The notes under the pieces: model-generated
What the model was told of the DNA's origin: nothing
Databases searched by the model: none
The model's input: only the letters and a program-made list of their open reading frames with translations
Assembly (NCBI GenBank): GCA_020650975.1
Contig: JAIPMN010002438.1
Location: forward strand, 1 to 41,732
From: Apostichopus californicus
Taxonomy: Eukaryota; Echinodermata; Holothuroidea; Aspidochirotida; Stichopodidae
Length of the DNA: 41,732 nucleotides
Direction: 5' to 3'
Shown: one piece after another, positions 31,601 to 38,380 of the stretch
Layout of the letters: the number at the start of each line of letters is the position of its first letter
Position numbering within the stretch: the stretch's first letter is position 1
Program-made: the position numbers and the translations under genes

Positions 31601-34130
31601 TCGGCCATCGTACCAGCTACGATATAATACTTGGCTACAATTTGCCAAAAAGAAAAAAAGATGGTAAATGTTTCTTGATCTTTTCTTCAAGGAACAACGT
31701 AGAAAAGGAAAGTTGTCAAAACCGTTATGGTAATACAAGTGGGGTTCGAATCTACGCTGATATTTGTCCATTGGAACTTAAGTCCATGGCCTTAATTCGT
31801 CTGTTACACCGCACCCAGAGAAGGGCGCTCAATGCACACAAGCTTGTCGCATAAGGTGAGTCTTAAGCCTCCTTTCAAAGGAGGAGACACTCTGAGTCTG
31901 GTCCATCTTGATTTCAAGTGGTAACATATTCCAAAATCGCGATGCAGCGACTGACAAATCATTACTTATTCAGATAATTGTTATGGAAGATATGCAGGTT
32001 CGTTTTTGCAGACATATTGCTTAAAATATGTCAAAAACCAACTGTTGTTAGATTTAAATGAAATTAAGAGATTTGTCTTAAATTATGAATAATATACGTA
32101 CCTAAAACATATTTACTAGCGTAATTGGGCATCTGCTGCATCTTTTTAATTGTGCTAATAGACCGACTGATGTACACTCGTGCCCTGTTGCGATCTGGTT
32201 GAAAAAAAAAGGAAAAGAAATTAGCATCAAAATCGATCGTTATGATCCCAATGTTTTACAAAGGCAATCTTGTGTGATCTACAGGGCCTGGTGTAAGGAT
32301 TGGGATGGGGAGAATGAGAAAGGGATATAAAATCATAACGCCCTTAGACATGGTCAGGGTAATATGTTTTCGTCTACACATGTAGCCGGGCCTCACACAC
32401 GGCATGCACCCAACACGAATATATTTACAGTTCAATTTCACAATGATAGCAGATATATTTCACATCTCGTATTGTGACGAAAATGTAGTGGAGTTATGAT
32501 CATTAGCCAATCGGAGGGTGTGTATGTGAATGGGGAGGGGGATGAATTGGTACTGTAGTGACCTCACTTGACTTATACTTTGACCCTTGGAGCAAGCATA
32601 GGGTGAATTTCCTCTTTTGCTCGTAATTTTACAGAAGTATAACGTCGAGAGGAAGGCGAAGTCATTGTCTTATGTTCAAGTTAACGTACATTAGAAATAG
32701 TCTCTAATATCAGTCGTTTAGACTTACCGCTTCTGGTCCACCAGTGTGGCTCTTTTAACACATTAATAATGTAAGGATGCTTCACAAGGCGATCCCAGAT
32801 GTCGGTGGTTCCACATTTCGGCATTCCAAGGAGATAAAAGTAAGGCAAGCATCTCATCGCACGTCCTGCATTAGACCAACAAAAACCTTGATACCCAGTT
32901 TGGAACCTCGGTGGAACGTTCTTAAACACCTATCAGACCAAAGAAGATAAACTGCACATGTTCAAACTGTCTCAAGTCTCTCAAGTATCATTAACGGGAT
33001 ATCAGTTTAGCTATACCGAAATCGTTTGAACTACCTCATGATATGTGCATATAGAAACTTCTGTCCTTAACATAACTTAGTATAAATGGCACGCGATAAA
33101 AAAGTATAGTTATGATATATGTGAACATGAAAGCTTGTTGACGGCGCCTGCTGTCCAAGTATTGATGATGGACGTGAGGGTCAACTAATTAATGAGATAG
33201 CAAGATGCTTCAAAGGTATACCGATGTATTCGTTTTGCAAAACGAAAAAAGAAGAAGTTTAATACTTACCACAGGAGCTAACCGCCGCATCTCTTCAGAA
33301 ATATTCCAATCTCTCGTGAAGTCGTCACCCAATTCAACAGTTTTCCCACCGCCACCTTTTCCACGTTTACCCTTTCGACCACCCTTTCCTACATTTTGTT
33401 TCGTATCTATTTCTTCCTCATCCTCCTTTGCAGCTTTCCCTTCATCATTGCCATTCTGCAAGTAATCCTGCTCATCGTGTCGATGAGATTTCTCGTTACC
33501 CTCTTCTATATCGTCGGGCTCATCCAAACGATGATCATGTCCTCCATAGTACGCACTATCCCCAGCAGCTTCTCGCCGCTCGCTGTACTCAAAGGCAACG
33601 TCAACCAACTCCTCTTGCCCAACTTCATTCGAATCTACCCCGATAGCTGATGTGTCTTGGCCGAGATCTGATTCCTGTTGGTCAGGACCGTTGCTGTAGT
33701 TCGGATATTCTTGGACATAGCCATCTCTGGACGTTTGGTCATGAGAATCTTCTTCTTGGTGGATGCCGTCTCCTTGGTAAACACTATTACCAACACTATT
33801 ACCAATGATTTGCTCAGACTTCTTAACAATTTCTTTGACGTGAACCACGACGTCAGCGACCTTCACCTCGGCATGATGGTTTGGAGGAACATTAATTTCA
33901 GCAAATTCTTTTTGGGTTTTGTCATTTTCGTCGGAGTAGACAAAAGTCAGGTCTATGTAAATGACGATAATGACCAAGATAATAAGTCCCACCATTAATC
34001 GAAACTGTGGATGTAAGAACAGAAAAAAATGCTTGTCGTCTGCAACTTCCAGTAAGAACAGCTGCTTACTCAACCTGTCTGTACCTGTAACTTCAGCTTG
34101 TAACATCAGACAGTCGGCATTGCGGATCAT
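21663..34130 (-). CDS. CHST15-like: Carbohydrate sulfotransferase 15-like (GalNAc4S-6ST family), complete 7-exon gene
   Basis: Joined minus-strand exons: 34130-33270, 32929-32728, 32194-32102, 24305-24152, 23019-22866, 22438-22294, 21856-21663. The total is 1803 nt, 600 residues plus stop; all junctions are GT/AG and all phases fit. It is a type II Golgi protein: cytosolic residues 1-43, signal anchor about 44-65, a long acidic stem, then the sulfotransferase domain. The 5'-phosphosulfate loop is GMPKCGTTD (about 322-330, Lys325), followed by KEPHWWTR; the 3'-phosphate region is LIAAFREPVARLYSEYIYF (about 427-445). CHST15 transfers sulfate from PAPS to C6 of GalNAc-4-sulfate in chondroitin/dermatan sulfate; the exact substrate here is inferred. 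Human CHST15 is about 561 residues. The 7.8-kb third intron carries the tRNA array. Confidence 0.87.
22079..22132. repeat. Short cytosine-rich tandem repeat
   Basis: Imperfect copies of ctcgcccatcgcc in the last sulfotransferase intron. Adjacent ggaatacgccactgctga resembles a transposon end. Confidence 0.4.
22294..22438 (-). CDS. CHST15-like: CHST15-like exon 6
   Basis: Residues 489-537. Acceptor ctccacag|cga (phase 0), donor gaagtcg|gtaagt (phase 1). It carries GVYSVFARDWLNVFPRDQML then FIRLEDW, matching the family pattern G.Y..yl.dWL.vFPr.Q.l.lrlEdy. Confidence 0.92.
22866..23019 (-). CDS. CHST15-like: CHST15-like exon 5
   Basis: Residues 437-488. Acceptor ctcttccag|g (phase 2), donor gatatc|gtgagt (phase 0). 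It begins RLYSEYIYF, completing the R.YS.Y.yf motif, followed by a helical, basic segment with HSKRKCVYQSAGENGDI. Confidence 0.9.
23454..23798. mobile_element. Foldback/MITE element with 127-bp inverted arms and 7-bp target duplication
   Basis: The left arm 23454-23580 and right arm 23672-23798 are near-perfect inverted repeats, beginning cacccgata and containing cagtaactactgttcatgtt, gtgcatcagtaactactgcg and gtgttacatgtggcacagta. The arms also carry internal direct repeats of taactact. The element is flanked by atcttga at 23447-23453 and 23799-23805 (an eighth base differs). The 91-bp centre is unpaired and there is no coding capacity. It sits in the intron between sulfotransferase exons 4 and 5. 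Confidence 0.85.
24152..24305 (-). CDS. CHST15-like: CHST15-like exon 4: 3'-phosphate binding region
   Basis: Residues 386-437. Acceptor attctgcag|gg (phase 1), donor ggccag|gtaaat (phase 2). It carries DGSASYLWDMRRWWDYF and PKAKLIAAFREPVAR, matching the conserved .ar.i...RdPv.R PAPS 3'-phosphate motif. Confidence 0.9.
24838..24920 (-). tRNA. tRNA-Leu-TAA: tRNA-Leu(TAA)
   Basis: 83 nt. Acceptor stem GGTACGA/TCGTACC, A box TGGCCGAGTGG, anticodon stem-loop TTGGA-CTTAAGT-TCCAA with anticodon TAA, long variable arm, B box GGTTCGAACCC, discriminator A. No intron. A Pol III terminator (CTTTTA) lies about 7 nt downstream. Confidence 0.97.
25218..25300 (-). tRNA. tRNA-Leu-TAA: tRNA-Leu(TAA)
   Basis: 83 nt, identical in sequence to the copy at 24838-24920 as far as I can read, with the same spacer and terminator. 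It is 380 bp from the previous copy and is the last intact copy before the left inversion breakpoint. Confidence 0.97.
25707..26138 (+). repeat. Three tandem 144-bp repeats inside the LINE coding region
   Basis: Units start at 25707, 25851 and 25995 (cttttacgcgatgaga...) and end at 26138, almost identical. 144 is a multiple of three, so the frame is kept through all units. Each carries the same in-frame TGA (25818, 25962, 26106). Confidence 0.9.
26157..26669 (+). pseudogene. LINE ORF2 C-terminal fragment with zinc-knuckle motif
   Basis: A 170-codon open stretch, NEVQTIISMVMNVLPENWLT to NKLQFIDSHYR, in the same frame as the repeats upstream. The motif CTFC...ET.HHLF..C (about residues 127-145) marks the zf-RVT region. 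It is part of the truncated LINE and has no independent function that I can support. Confidence 0.8.
27325..27387 (+). pseudogene. tRNA-Leu(TAA) 3' part, cut by the LINE
   Basis: It starts at aaggcg directly after the LINE 3' end and runs through anticodon loop, variable arm and B box to cgtacca. Three substitutions relative to intact copies (ggcgtcgg, atgggcaa, cgtgagttc). The A box is missing. The missing first 22 nt of a tRNA-Leu lie at 29104-29125 on the other strand. Confidence 0.9.
27396..27416. repeat. (TGAT)n microsatellite at left edge of tRNA-Pro island
   Basis: ttgattgattgattgattga directly after gagtagtctt of the tRNA-Leu 3' spacer. A matching tract is at the other edge (28606-28637). 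Confidence 0.85.
27451..27522 (-). tRNA. tRNA-Pro-AGG: tRNA-Pro(AGG)
   Basis: 72 nt. Acceptor GGCCTGT/ATAGGCC (one G-T pair), A box TTGGTCTAGTGG, anticodon stem-loop CTCGC-TTAGGGT-GCGAG with anticodon AGG, T-arm GGTTCGAATCC, discriminator C. Anticodon and T arms closely match the conserved animal tRNA-Pro. Confidence 0.96.
27882..27953 (-). tRNA. tRNA-Pro-TGG: tRNA-Pro(TGG)
   Basis: 72 nt, differing from the AGG copy in the anticodon (loop TTTGGGT, anticodon TGG). It lies 431 bp away in a similar spacer (accatataaaattgaaaaat, gtattccaaccagt), so the Pro genes form their own tandem array. Confidence 0.96.
28324..28479 (-). pseudogene. tRNA-Pro(TGG) interrupted by an 84-nt insertion (LINE tail plus target duplication)
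   Basis: The outer parts form a perfect tRNA-Pro(TGG). On the plus strand cacccaaagcgagaatcat occurs twice (28358-28376 and 28442-28460), flanking 65 bp (28377-28441). Read on the tRNA strand, the 65 bp ends ggtgagccagtgggctcac...aataaaagagaaaaaaaa, matching the 3' end of the LINE at 25483-27324. Because the 19-nt duplication spans nucleotides 20-39 of the tRNA, removal of 84 nt at position 37/38 would restore the mature sequence. It is most simply a disrupted gene; whether it could be spliced is unknown. Confidence 0.85.
28377..28441 (-). mobile_element. 65-bp LINE-tail insertion in tRNA-Pro
   Basis: Sense strand gataaatacatttgagcata, ggtgagccagtgggctcac, ending in an A-rich tail (aaaagagaaaaaaaa). 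It shares a 19-nt core, ggtgaRccagtgggctcRc (two variable positions), with the LINE 3' end at about 27291-27309, and is in the same orientation relative to its tRNA. It could be an extremely 5'-truncated LINE copy or a very small dependent element. Confidence 0.8.
28606..28637. repeat. (TGAT)n microsatellite at right edge of tRNA-Pro island
   Basis: About seven ATTG units followed directly by tgacaccgttcc, where the tRNA-Leu spacer resumes. Together with 27396-27416 it brackets the Pro genes. Confidence 0.85.
28899..28981 (+). tRNA. tRNA-Leu-TAA: tRNA-Leu(TAA), the only intact copy on the plus strand
   Basis: 83 nt, canonical, A and B boxes intact. Both its upstream and downstream spacers are in plus orientation, confirming that the whole unit, not just the gene, is inverted relative to the rest of the array. 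The downstream TCTTATAT is a weaker terminator than the CTTTTA of other copies; a TTCTTTTTCTCC follows. Confidence 0.96.
29104..29125 (-). pseudogene. tRNA-Leu 5' fragment at the right inversion breakpoint
   Basis: 22 nt, the exact 5' end of tRNA-Leu(TAA) as far as GTGGTTAA, then the sequence switches at ttaa to plus-orientation spacer. It is the missing partner of the 3' part at 27325-27387. Downstream spacer (agctacgacataat) is normal for a minus-strand unit. Confidence 0.9.
29398..29481 (-). tRNA. tRNA-Leu-TAA: tRNA-Leu(TAA), variant copy
   Basis: 84 nt. One extra T in the variable arm (acattttgtcc on the plus strand) and TATGAG instead of TACGAG, which puts a C-A mismatch in the acceptor stem. 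Anticodon and both promoter boxes are intact. It may be weakly functional or a pseudogene. Confidence 0.8.
29770..29855 (-). pseudogene. tRNA-Leu(TAA) with acceptor-stem insertion
   Basis: 86 nt. The same extra T in the variable arm, plus two inserted bases in the 5' acceptor strand (GGTATACGA against TCGTACC), so the stem cannot pair normally. Promoter boxes are intact, so it may be transcribed, but it is probably not a working tRNA. Confidence 0.75.
30117..30199 (-). tRNA. tRNA-Leu-TAA: tRNA-Leu(TAA)
   Basis: 83 nt, canonical sequence, same structure as the copy at 24838-24920. 347 bp from the previous unit. Confidence 0.97.
30471..30553 (-). tRNA. tRNA-Leu-TAA: tRNA-Leu(TAA)
   Basis: 83 nt, canonical. 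The 3' flank reads ...agaattgtcttttatgg on the tRNA strand, keeping the T4 terminator. Its spacer is nearly the same as that of the next unit. Confidence 0.97.
30824..30906 (-). tRNA. tRNA-Leu-TAA: tRNA-Leu(TAA)
   Basis: 83 nt, canonical. Its spacer from about 30906 to 31130 is almost identical to that of the preceding unit, indicating recent duplication. Confidence 0.97.
31179..31261 (-). tRNA. tRNA-Leu-TAA: tRNA-Leu(TAA)
   Basis: 83 nt, canonical sequence with intact A and B boxes and downstream T4 terminator. Confidence 0.97.
31532..31614 (-). tRNA. tRNA-Leu-TAA: tRNA-Leu(TAA)
   Basis: 83 nt, canonical, the last intact copy at the right end of the array. Confidence 0.97.
31728..31797 (-). 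pseudogene. Degenerate, 5'-truncated tRNA-Leu
   Basis: Plus-strand tggtaatacaagtggggttc through ttggaacttaagtccatggc and cttaa is a diverged tRNA-Leu(TAA) with many substitutions. It stops at the TTAA before the D-stem, the same position at which other copies are broken. Beyond it lies a LINE C-terminus. Confidence 0.8.
31798..31975 (-). mobile_element. LINE C-terminal remnant next to the broken tRNA-Leu
   Basis: On the minus strand the reading VAASRFWNMLPLEIKMDQTQ then SVSSFKGGLRLTLCDKL, ending GAV-stop near 31815, resembles the A..RFWN.LP.eI...S...FK..L...L C-terminus of many non-LTR retrotransposons. The frame lacks the expected 3' UTR: the tRNA-Leu fragment begins only about a dozen bases after the stop. 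It is a different family from the 25483-27324 element. Confidence 0.55.
32102..32194 (-). CDS. CHST15-like: CHST15-like exon 3: short linker exon
   Basis: Residues 355-386. Acceptor ttcaaccag|at, donor ttttag|gtacgt, phase 1 on both sides. The peptide DRNRARVYISRSISTIKKMQ continues to YASKYVLG, which joins exactly to DGSASYLWD in exon 4, the family's G.aSast.WD motif. The exon was found by phase and motif continuity, since it is short. The linker is shorter than the corresponding part of vertebrate CHST15. Confidence 0.75.
   Translation of the reverse strand: MATGHECTSVGLLAQLKRCSRCPITLVNMF
32728..32929 (-). CDS. CHST15-like: CHST15-like exon 2: PAPS 5'-phosphosulfate loop
   Basis: Residues 288-355. 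Acceptor ggtctgatag|gtg (phase 0), donor agaagcg|gtaagt (phase 1). It carries YFYLLGMPKCGTTDIWDRL and VLKEPHWWTR, highly characteristic of CHST15-type sulfotransferases. Confidence 0.95.
33270..34130 (-). CDS. CHST15-like: CHST15-like exon 1: cytosolic tail, signal anchor, acidic stem
   Basis: Residues 1-287; donor cctgtg|gtaagt, phase 0. Signal anchor FRLMVGLIILVIIVIYIDLT. The stem is strongly Glu/Asp/Gln/Asn-rich and ends in a basic GKGGRKGKRGKGGGGK segment. The first ATG was chosen; no obvious in-frame stop lies immediately upstream, so a longer N-terminus is possible. The stem is low complexity, and open frames on the other strand here are shadows. Confidence 0.8.
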
Positions 34131-37100
34131 ATGGTCACATGCACTATAAACTAGTTTACACTCTTGCTGGTTATAAACTGAATAGCATTTTGAGAATTAT
34201 CATCATTTTTGGGTCAGGTTACCCTTTTTAACGTTGATTCCGAGGACACCATTAAAAGGATTTTCCGATGCATGACGATAATTGCTTAGTAAACTTACTG
34301 AAAATGTTTCTGAATCTTTCGGCGAAAACCACATCCTCATATCATTTGAATCGCAAAGATATGAATTTTTCAAATTTTAGGGTTTTTTAATAATGCATCT
34401 GGCAACAGTAGAATAAATGATATCATCAGGGCACTGCAGCTGGAAATGTAATTGTTTCTCGTTTATATTTGTCAATCATTTATCCGCAGAGGGAAAGTAT
34501 ATTTCTACTAGAAAGATACATTTTGATGAATTTCATGAAGTACAGAGAACAAATAAACAAACATTTCAAATGTATCATTTTTCAAGGATAAATCATTTGC
34601 CCACATGACATCACAGCGCCCTGTTGTGATCCAACTTCCTGAAGTAGTTGCTGGTTTAACCAGTAAAATTAGGTGACATTCAATCAACCATATCTCGATT
34701 TTTTGGGCAAGATATTGAGACGAACTTGTCAAATAGCCGAGTGGAATATTTCTCTCTTCGATATAAGTTACATATCGTTTGTCACCAGAAAATCCTTTCA
34801 GATATTTCTTAGCATCTATGTCTTCTATGCCTACAGTCAAGAGAAAATGAACTGAATAATGAACAAACCAATTAAAAAAGCAAGGCTTTCCTATTCCTCT
34901 AGCATGTTAAGACTTGTGTCGCCCGCTACGGACGACCTGTAAATACCGATATACGAAAAAGCGTTCGCCTCTGTTTAAATTCATGATTACGCCTGTCCAG
35001 CTGTTTTCTAGTGTTGTACTGCATTTGGTGTATATGCCTGTATTATATATTTTTAAACGGTAGTCTTTACCTTGTTTATATATAATCCAGGTTATTATAC
35101 CGACCAATAGTGTGTTGCAAAACCGTGTACGTAAACCGAAGAACGTGTAACGTTGATGATCTGCGCACAAGTAGTCCTACGTTATGTCTATATAGATGCA
35201 TAGGCCTACATGTCTTTATGACAGAAATGATATAGAAACGTAGGCAGAATTCCTATAAAACGGACAAAGAATCATCTTACCGGCTTTCTATGAATCGTTA
35301 GATACATTTTCTTTTCGCCATAGCATCAACTAATACGCTTTAAAGATTTGAACTTGATTTCGTGTAACTAGTACCGTACGTAATACGTTACAGGTCTTCA
35401 GTAACACACAACACCAAAGTCTGTATATATAATCCCTTAGCAGCTTATATGCGAATATGTACACAGTTATCTATCGAATTGTGTATTCATACTTTAGTCA
35501 AAAGTTCAACCAAGAATTGGTTCACGAAGGTGTTCATTCAAGCTTAGCAAAATCTGTTTTAAAATTTTAAAATTTCCTAACAAAAGATTGCTCCGGTTGG
35601 GTGCATTCGAGTGAGACGGATTCTGACAAAGGTCATCCTTTTATTTGTCCAAAGCTTGAAGAATCGTGAAAGAAGGAACATTATGGCTGAATGAAATGTC
35701 ATGCTTACACCTATTTTTTGTATGTTCTCTACTGAAATGGTTAATACATGACCCCATGACTTCTAACATAAACCTAAGTTAAAGTCTAAATATGCCTCAT
35801 AATGCAATATTTGACGTCCACATTTAAAAAAATCTTGGGAGGACTACCACACCCCTACAAAAGAGTCGTCTTTAATTACTCCAGGGCAGCCCCCACCTTT
35901 ATAAAATCCTTTATTCGCCTCTGGCCCTCCCATAAATGTTCAGGTCCCTACCTTAATCAGTCAGGGAAATTTTTCATTTATTATTACCATTTATTGGCAC
36001 AGTCTTGCTTTTAGAAATACGTATATAGACCTAACTTACCATCTGATTATGACTGCGAATGCAATACTTGACCACTAAATTTTTTAAAGTTTTTGTTTTC
36101 CTGGAGTAGGACCACAAAACTGCTTCAATGAACACGTAATTGTTTTAAGGTCCAAGCAACAGACCCTAATTTCAGATTACTCTTATCGGTTGATTGTTCT
36201 TGGCGTGGAAGAAATCATACGCGTGTTATGACCAATCGGCTATATTATGACACTAACGGCGATCCATAGTCTAGTGACAGAGCAAACGTACCATACTCGT
36301 TGTAAATATCATACTGGCCGATGATAATATATATATGTAGGAGAGGGATATCTTGTATGAAGGTAGTTTGATTTACGGTTGTATATGGATGTGAAAGGAA
36401 GGAGCATTTTGCGGTATAGGGAGTAATGGGGTGGGTGGTAAAATGATGTGGATTTAGTGTTTGCCAGGAAGGGAATTATTGGGTTACATTTTTTACGGGT
36501 TTTTTTCTTTCTTTTTTTCAGTTAATTATCTGCTTTTAATTGTTCATGACTCGTGGGGTGCATTTTTTGCTCAAACCTCAAACTCACTTTCTTGCGCACT
36601 TCTAAAACACTTCTATAAGGCTTAGATAAGACAATGATACCAACAACAACAACAACAAGTAGATATGTTCAAATTGCCAGAAAGTTTCAAAACACAAAAT
36701 AATTGTTTTATTTATTTTGAGAAGAATCTTGTTTTCTGCTTCACATTATAGTCCGTGTACCTTGTGCAGATTAATGTTTCTTCTCTCTCTCTTCACCCAC
36801 CTCTCCACTACACCCACCTCTCACTCCACCTTCTCCCTTTCTCCACCTCTCTATCTCTCTACATCTCTTCATTATTTCAGTTTCTAGTCAACATACTCTT
36901 TCATAAAACGAAAAACTAAAGAAATGTGGAAGTTCGATACTACAACTTTGTTGATTCTACACTTTTTTGGGCGGCAGTATATTTTCGAAAAGAGATATTT
37001 TCTTTGGTCGAAGTCACGTTAGTTATAATACTATTAATTTCTTTATACTATAATGTAAATATTATATATTTGATTGTCAACTAAACAATAACATATGCCA

Positions 37101-38380
37101 GATTGCAACATTTTTTTCAACAAAAAAAATGAAGTTCATTATAAAACTTGAGAAACACATTGCCTTCAAGAATAGAACTTCAAAGTCTCGCAGAAATAAC
37201 GATAAAGCTTTGCAACGAAATCTTGCTTATTGCATTGATGAATTGGAAAATTAATATTACGAGTACATGATACTGTATACATTATATTGTCCGTGTATGA
37301 ATCATGTAAAATACGTACATGTATTTCATGAATTATATCTGAATAAATGAGATGGGGGGGGGGAAGTATTCTACACTTTATCGAATTTCGACGACGCGTC
37401 CACAAACATATCGCTTCATTGATTGGTTACTGACTTACACGCCACGTATAGTAAACATATGCTGTGGATTACCATAAACACAGCTTGAAATCATGTCATG
37501 TGAGGCAGGACGTCAACAACTCTAATCTTTGGAAAGAGTGGTTCTTCCGTATTGACAATTCACCCACTCAACCCCCTACTGGTGGACCCTACAACCACCA
37601 AATCCAAGGCTTTGCTTTTATTTATTCCCTCTTATAAATCACTCATTCACCCTTGGAGCAATTAACGGACCACTTAATCACCTGTTGATTAACGTAAACA
37701 ATTATCACAATAGAGTTAGATGATTAAAGCTTTGGGGTCGCTTCGGTTCCTTTTCAAAACTGAACAATAGTTTAATCACCATCCTTTAGCCAAGATCGAT
37801 CAGTACAAGACCCTATATGCTGACAAGTTTCGCATTCGCATTTTCTTTAAATCCGGACGTGGTATACCTCTCGATGCCTGACTGAGTGAATGTTCCTATT
37901 GTGATGATCATGACGGGCGTTAATAGCTCGACTGGGACCACGAGTCCACAGAATACAAAAGGATACAAGACAATCAATCAAAGGAATCTACCGCTTATTG
38001 TTTATCGACCCAACTAGAACCTTTAGAGACCCTGTAAGAAAGAAAAGTAATAGTCTGGCCGTGCTTGACAGCTAGGGAGGTGGAACAGTTAACAGAAGGA
38101 ATCGATTTCATATGTTAAGAGACACAGATAACCTATTACGATAATGGTATTACCACCATGGACCGCACAGGTTAATCTTGGAACCGTTACGTGGGTATAG
38201 GGTTAGGGCCCCTTTACAGAACCTGAAACAATCTGAATTTAAAAACTAACAATTTTAAGCAAAAACTACAATTTTTAACATCCCGAAAACTTATTCTGTC
38301 TGAAAATGACAAGGTTTTCGATGAAACTGCCTATGTGAATAGCGCCATCTTATTGGACGTTTCGTCCGCTGCTTGTTTAC
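34131..38380. other. No gene seen; upstream of the sulfotransferase gene
   Basis: AT-rich sequence. An (AAC)n run lies at about 36639-36658, pyrimidine-rich sequence at about 36775-36870 and a G-run at about 37354-37363. The 37790-38040 region has protein-like pieces (DKFRIRIFFKSGRGIPL) interrupted by stops, possibly an old transposon, which I cannot identify. Confidence 0.4.

Larger units (their letters stand above)
24640..31797. repeat. tRNA-Leu/tRNA-Pro gene array inside the sulfotransferase intron
   Basis: Units of about 347-380 bp, each a tRNA-Leu(TAA) gene plus a conserved spacer (caaggaacaacgtagaaaa, gagaaatatttcatcactgc, attgttgtttgtc, gacaagaaagaaaa), are repeated in tandem. They are mostly on the minus strand, the same strand as the host gene. 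A tRNA-Pro island (27451-28479) and a LINE interrupt the array, and about 25468-29106 is inverted. Spacer similarity between units points to recent duplication or concerted evolution. Confidence 0.9.

Noticed and set aside
24770..31770. Repeated small open frames with the peptide SGTSGVRTHADICPLELKSN
   Set aside because: These are translations across the tRNA-Leu genes; the conserved peptide is simply the tRNA sequence read as codons.
33396..34149. Plus-strand open frames opposite the sulfotransferase first exon
   Set aside because: They are antisense shadows of a low-complexity acidic coding exon whose minus-strand reading joins in phase to six further exons.
37790..38040. Possible coding remnant with DKFRIRIFFKSGRGIPL
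   Set aside because: It is too short and stop-interrupted to assign to a family; kept only as a remark in the region entry.
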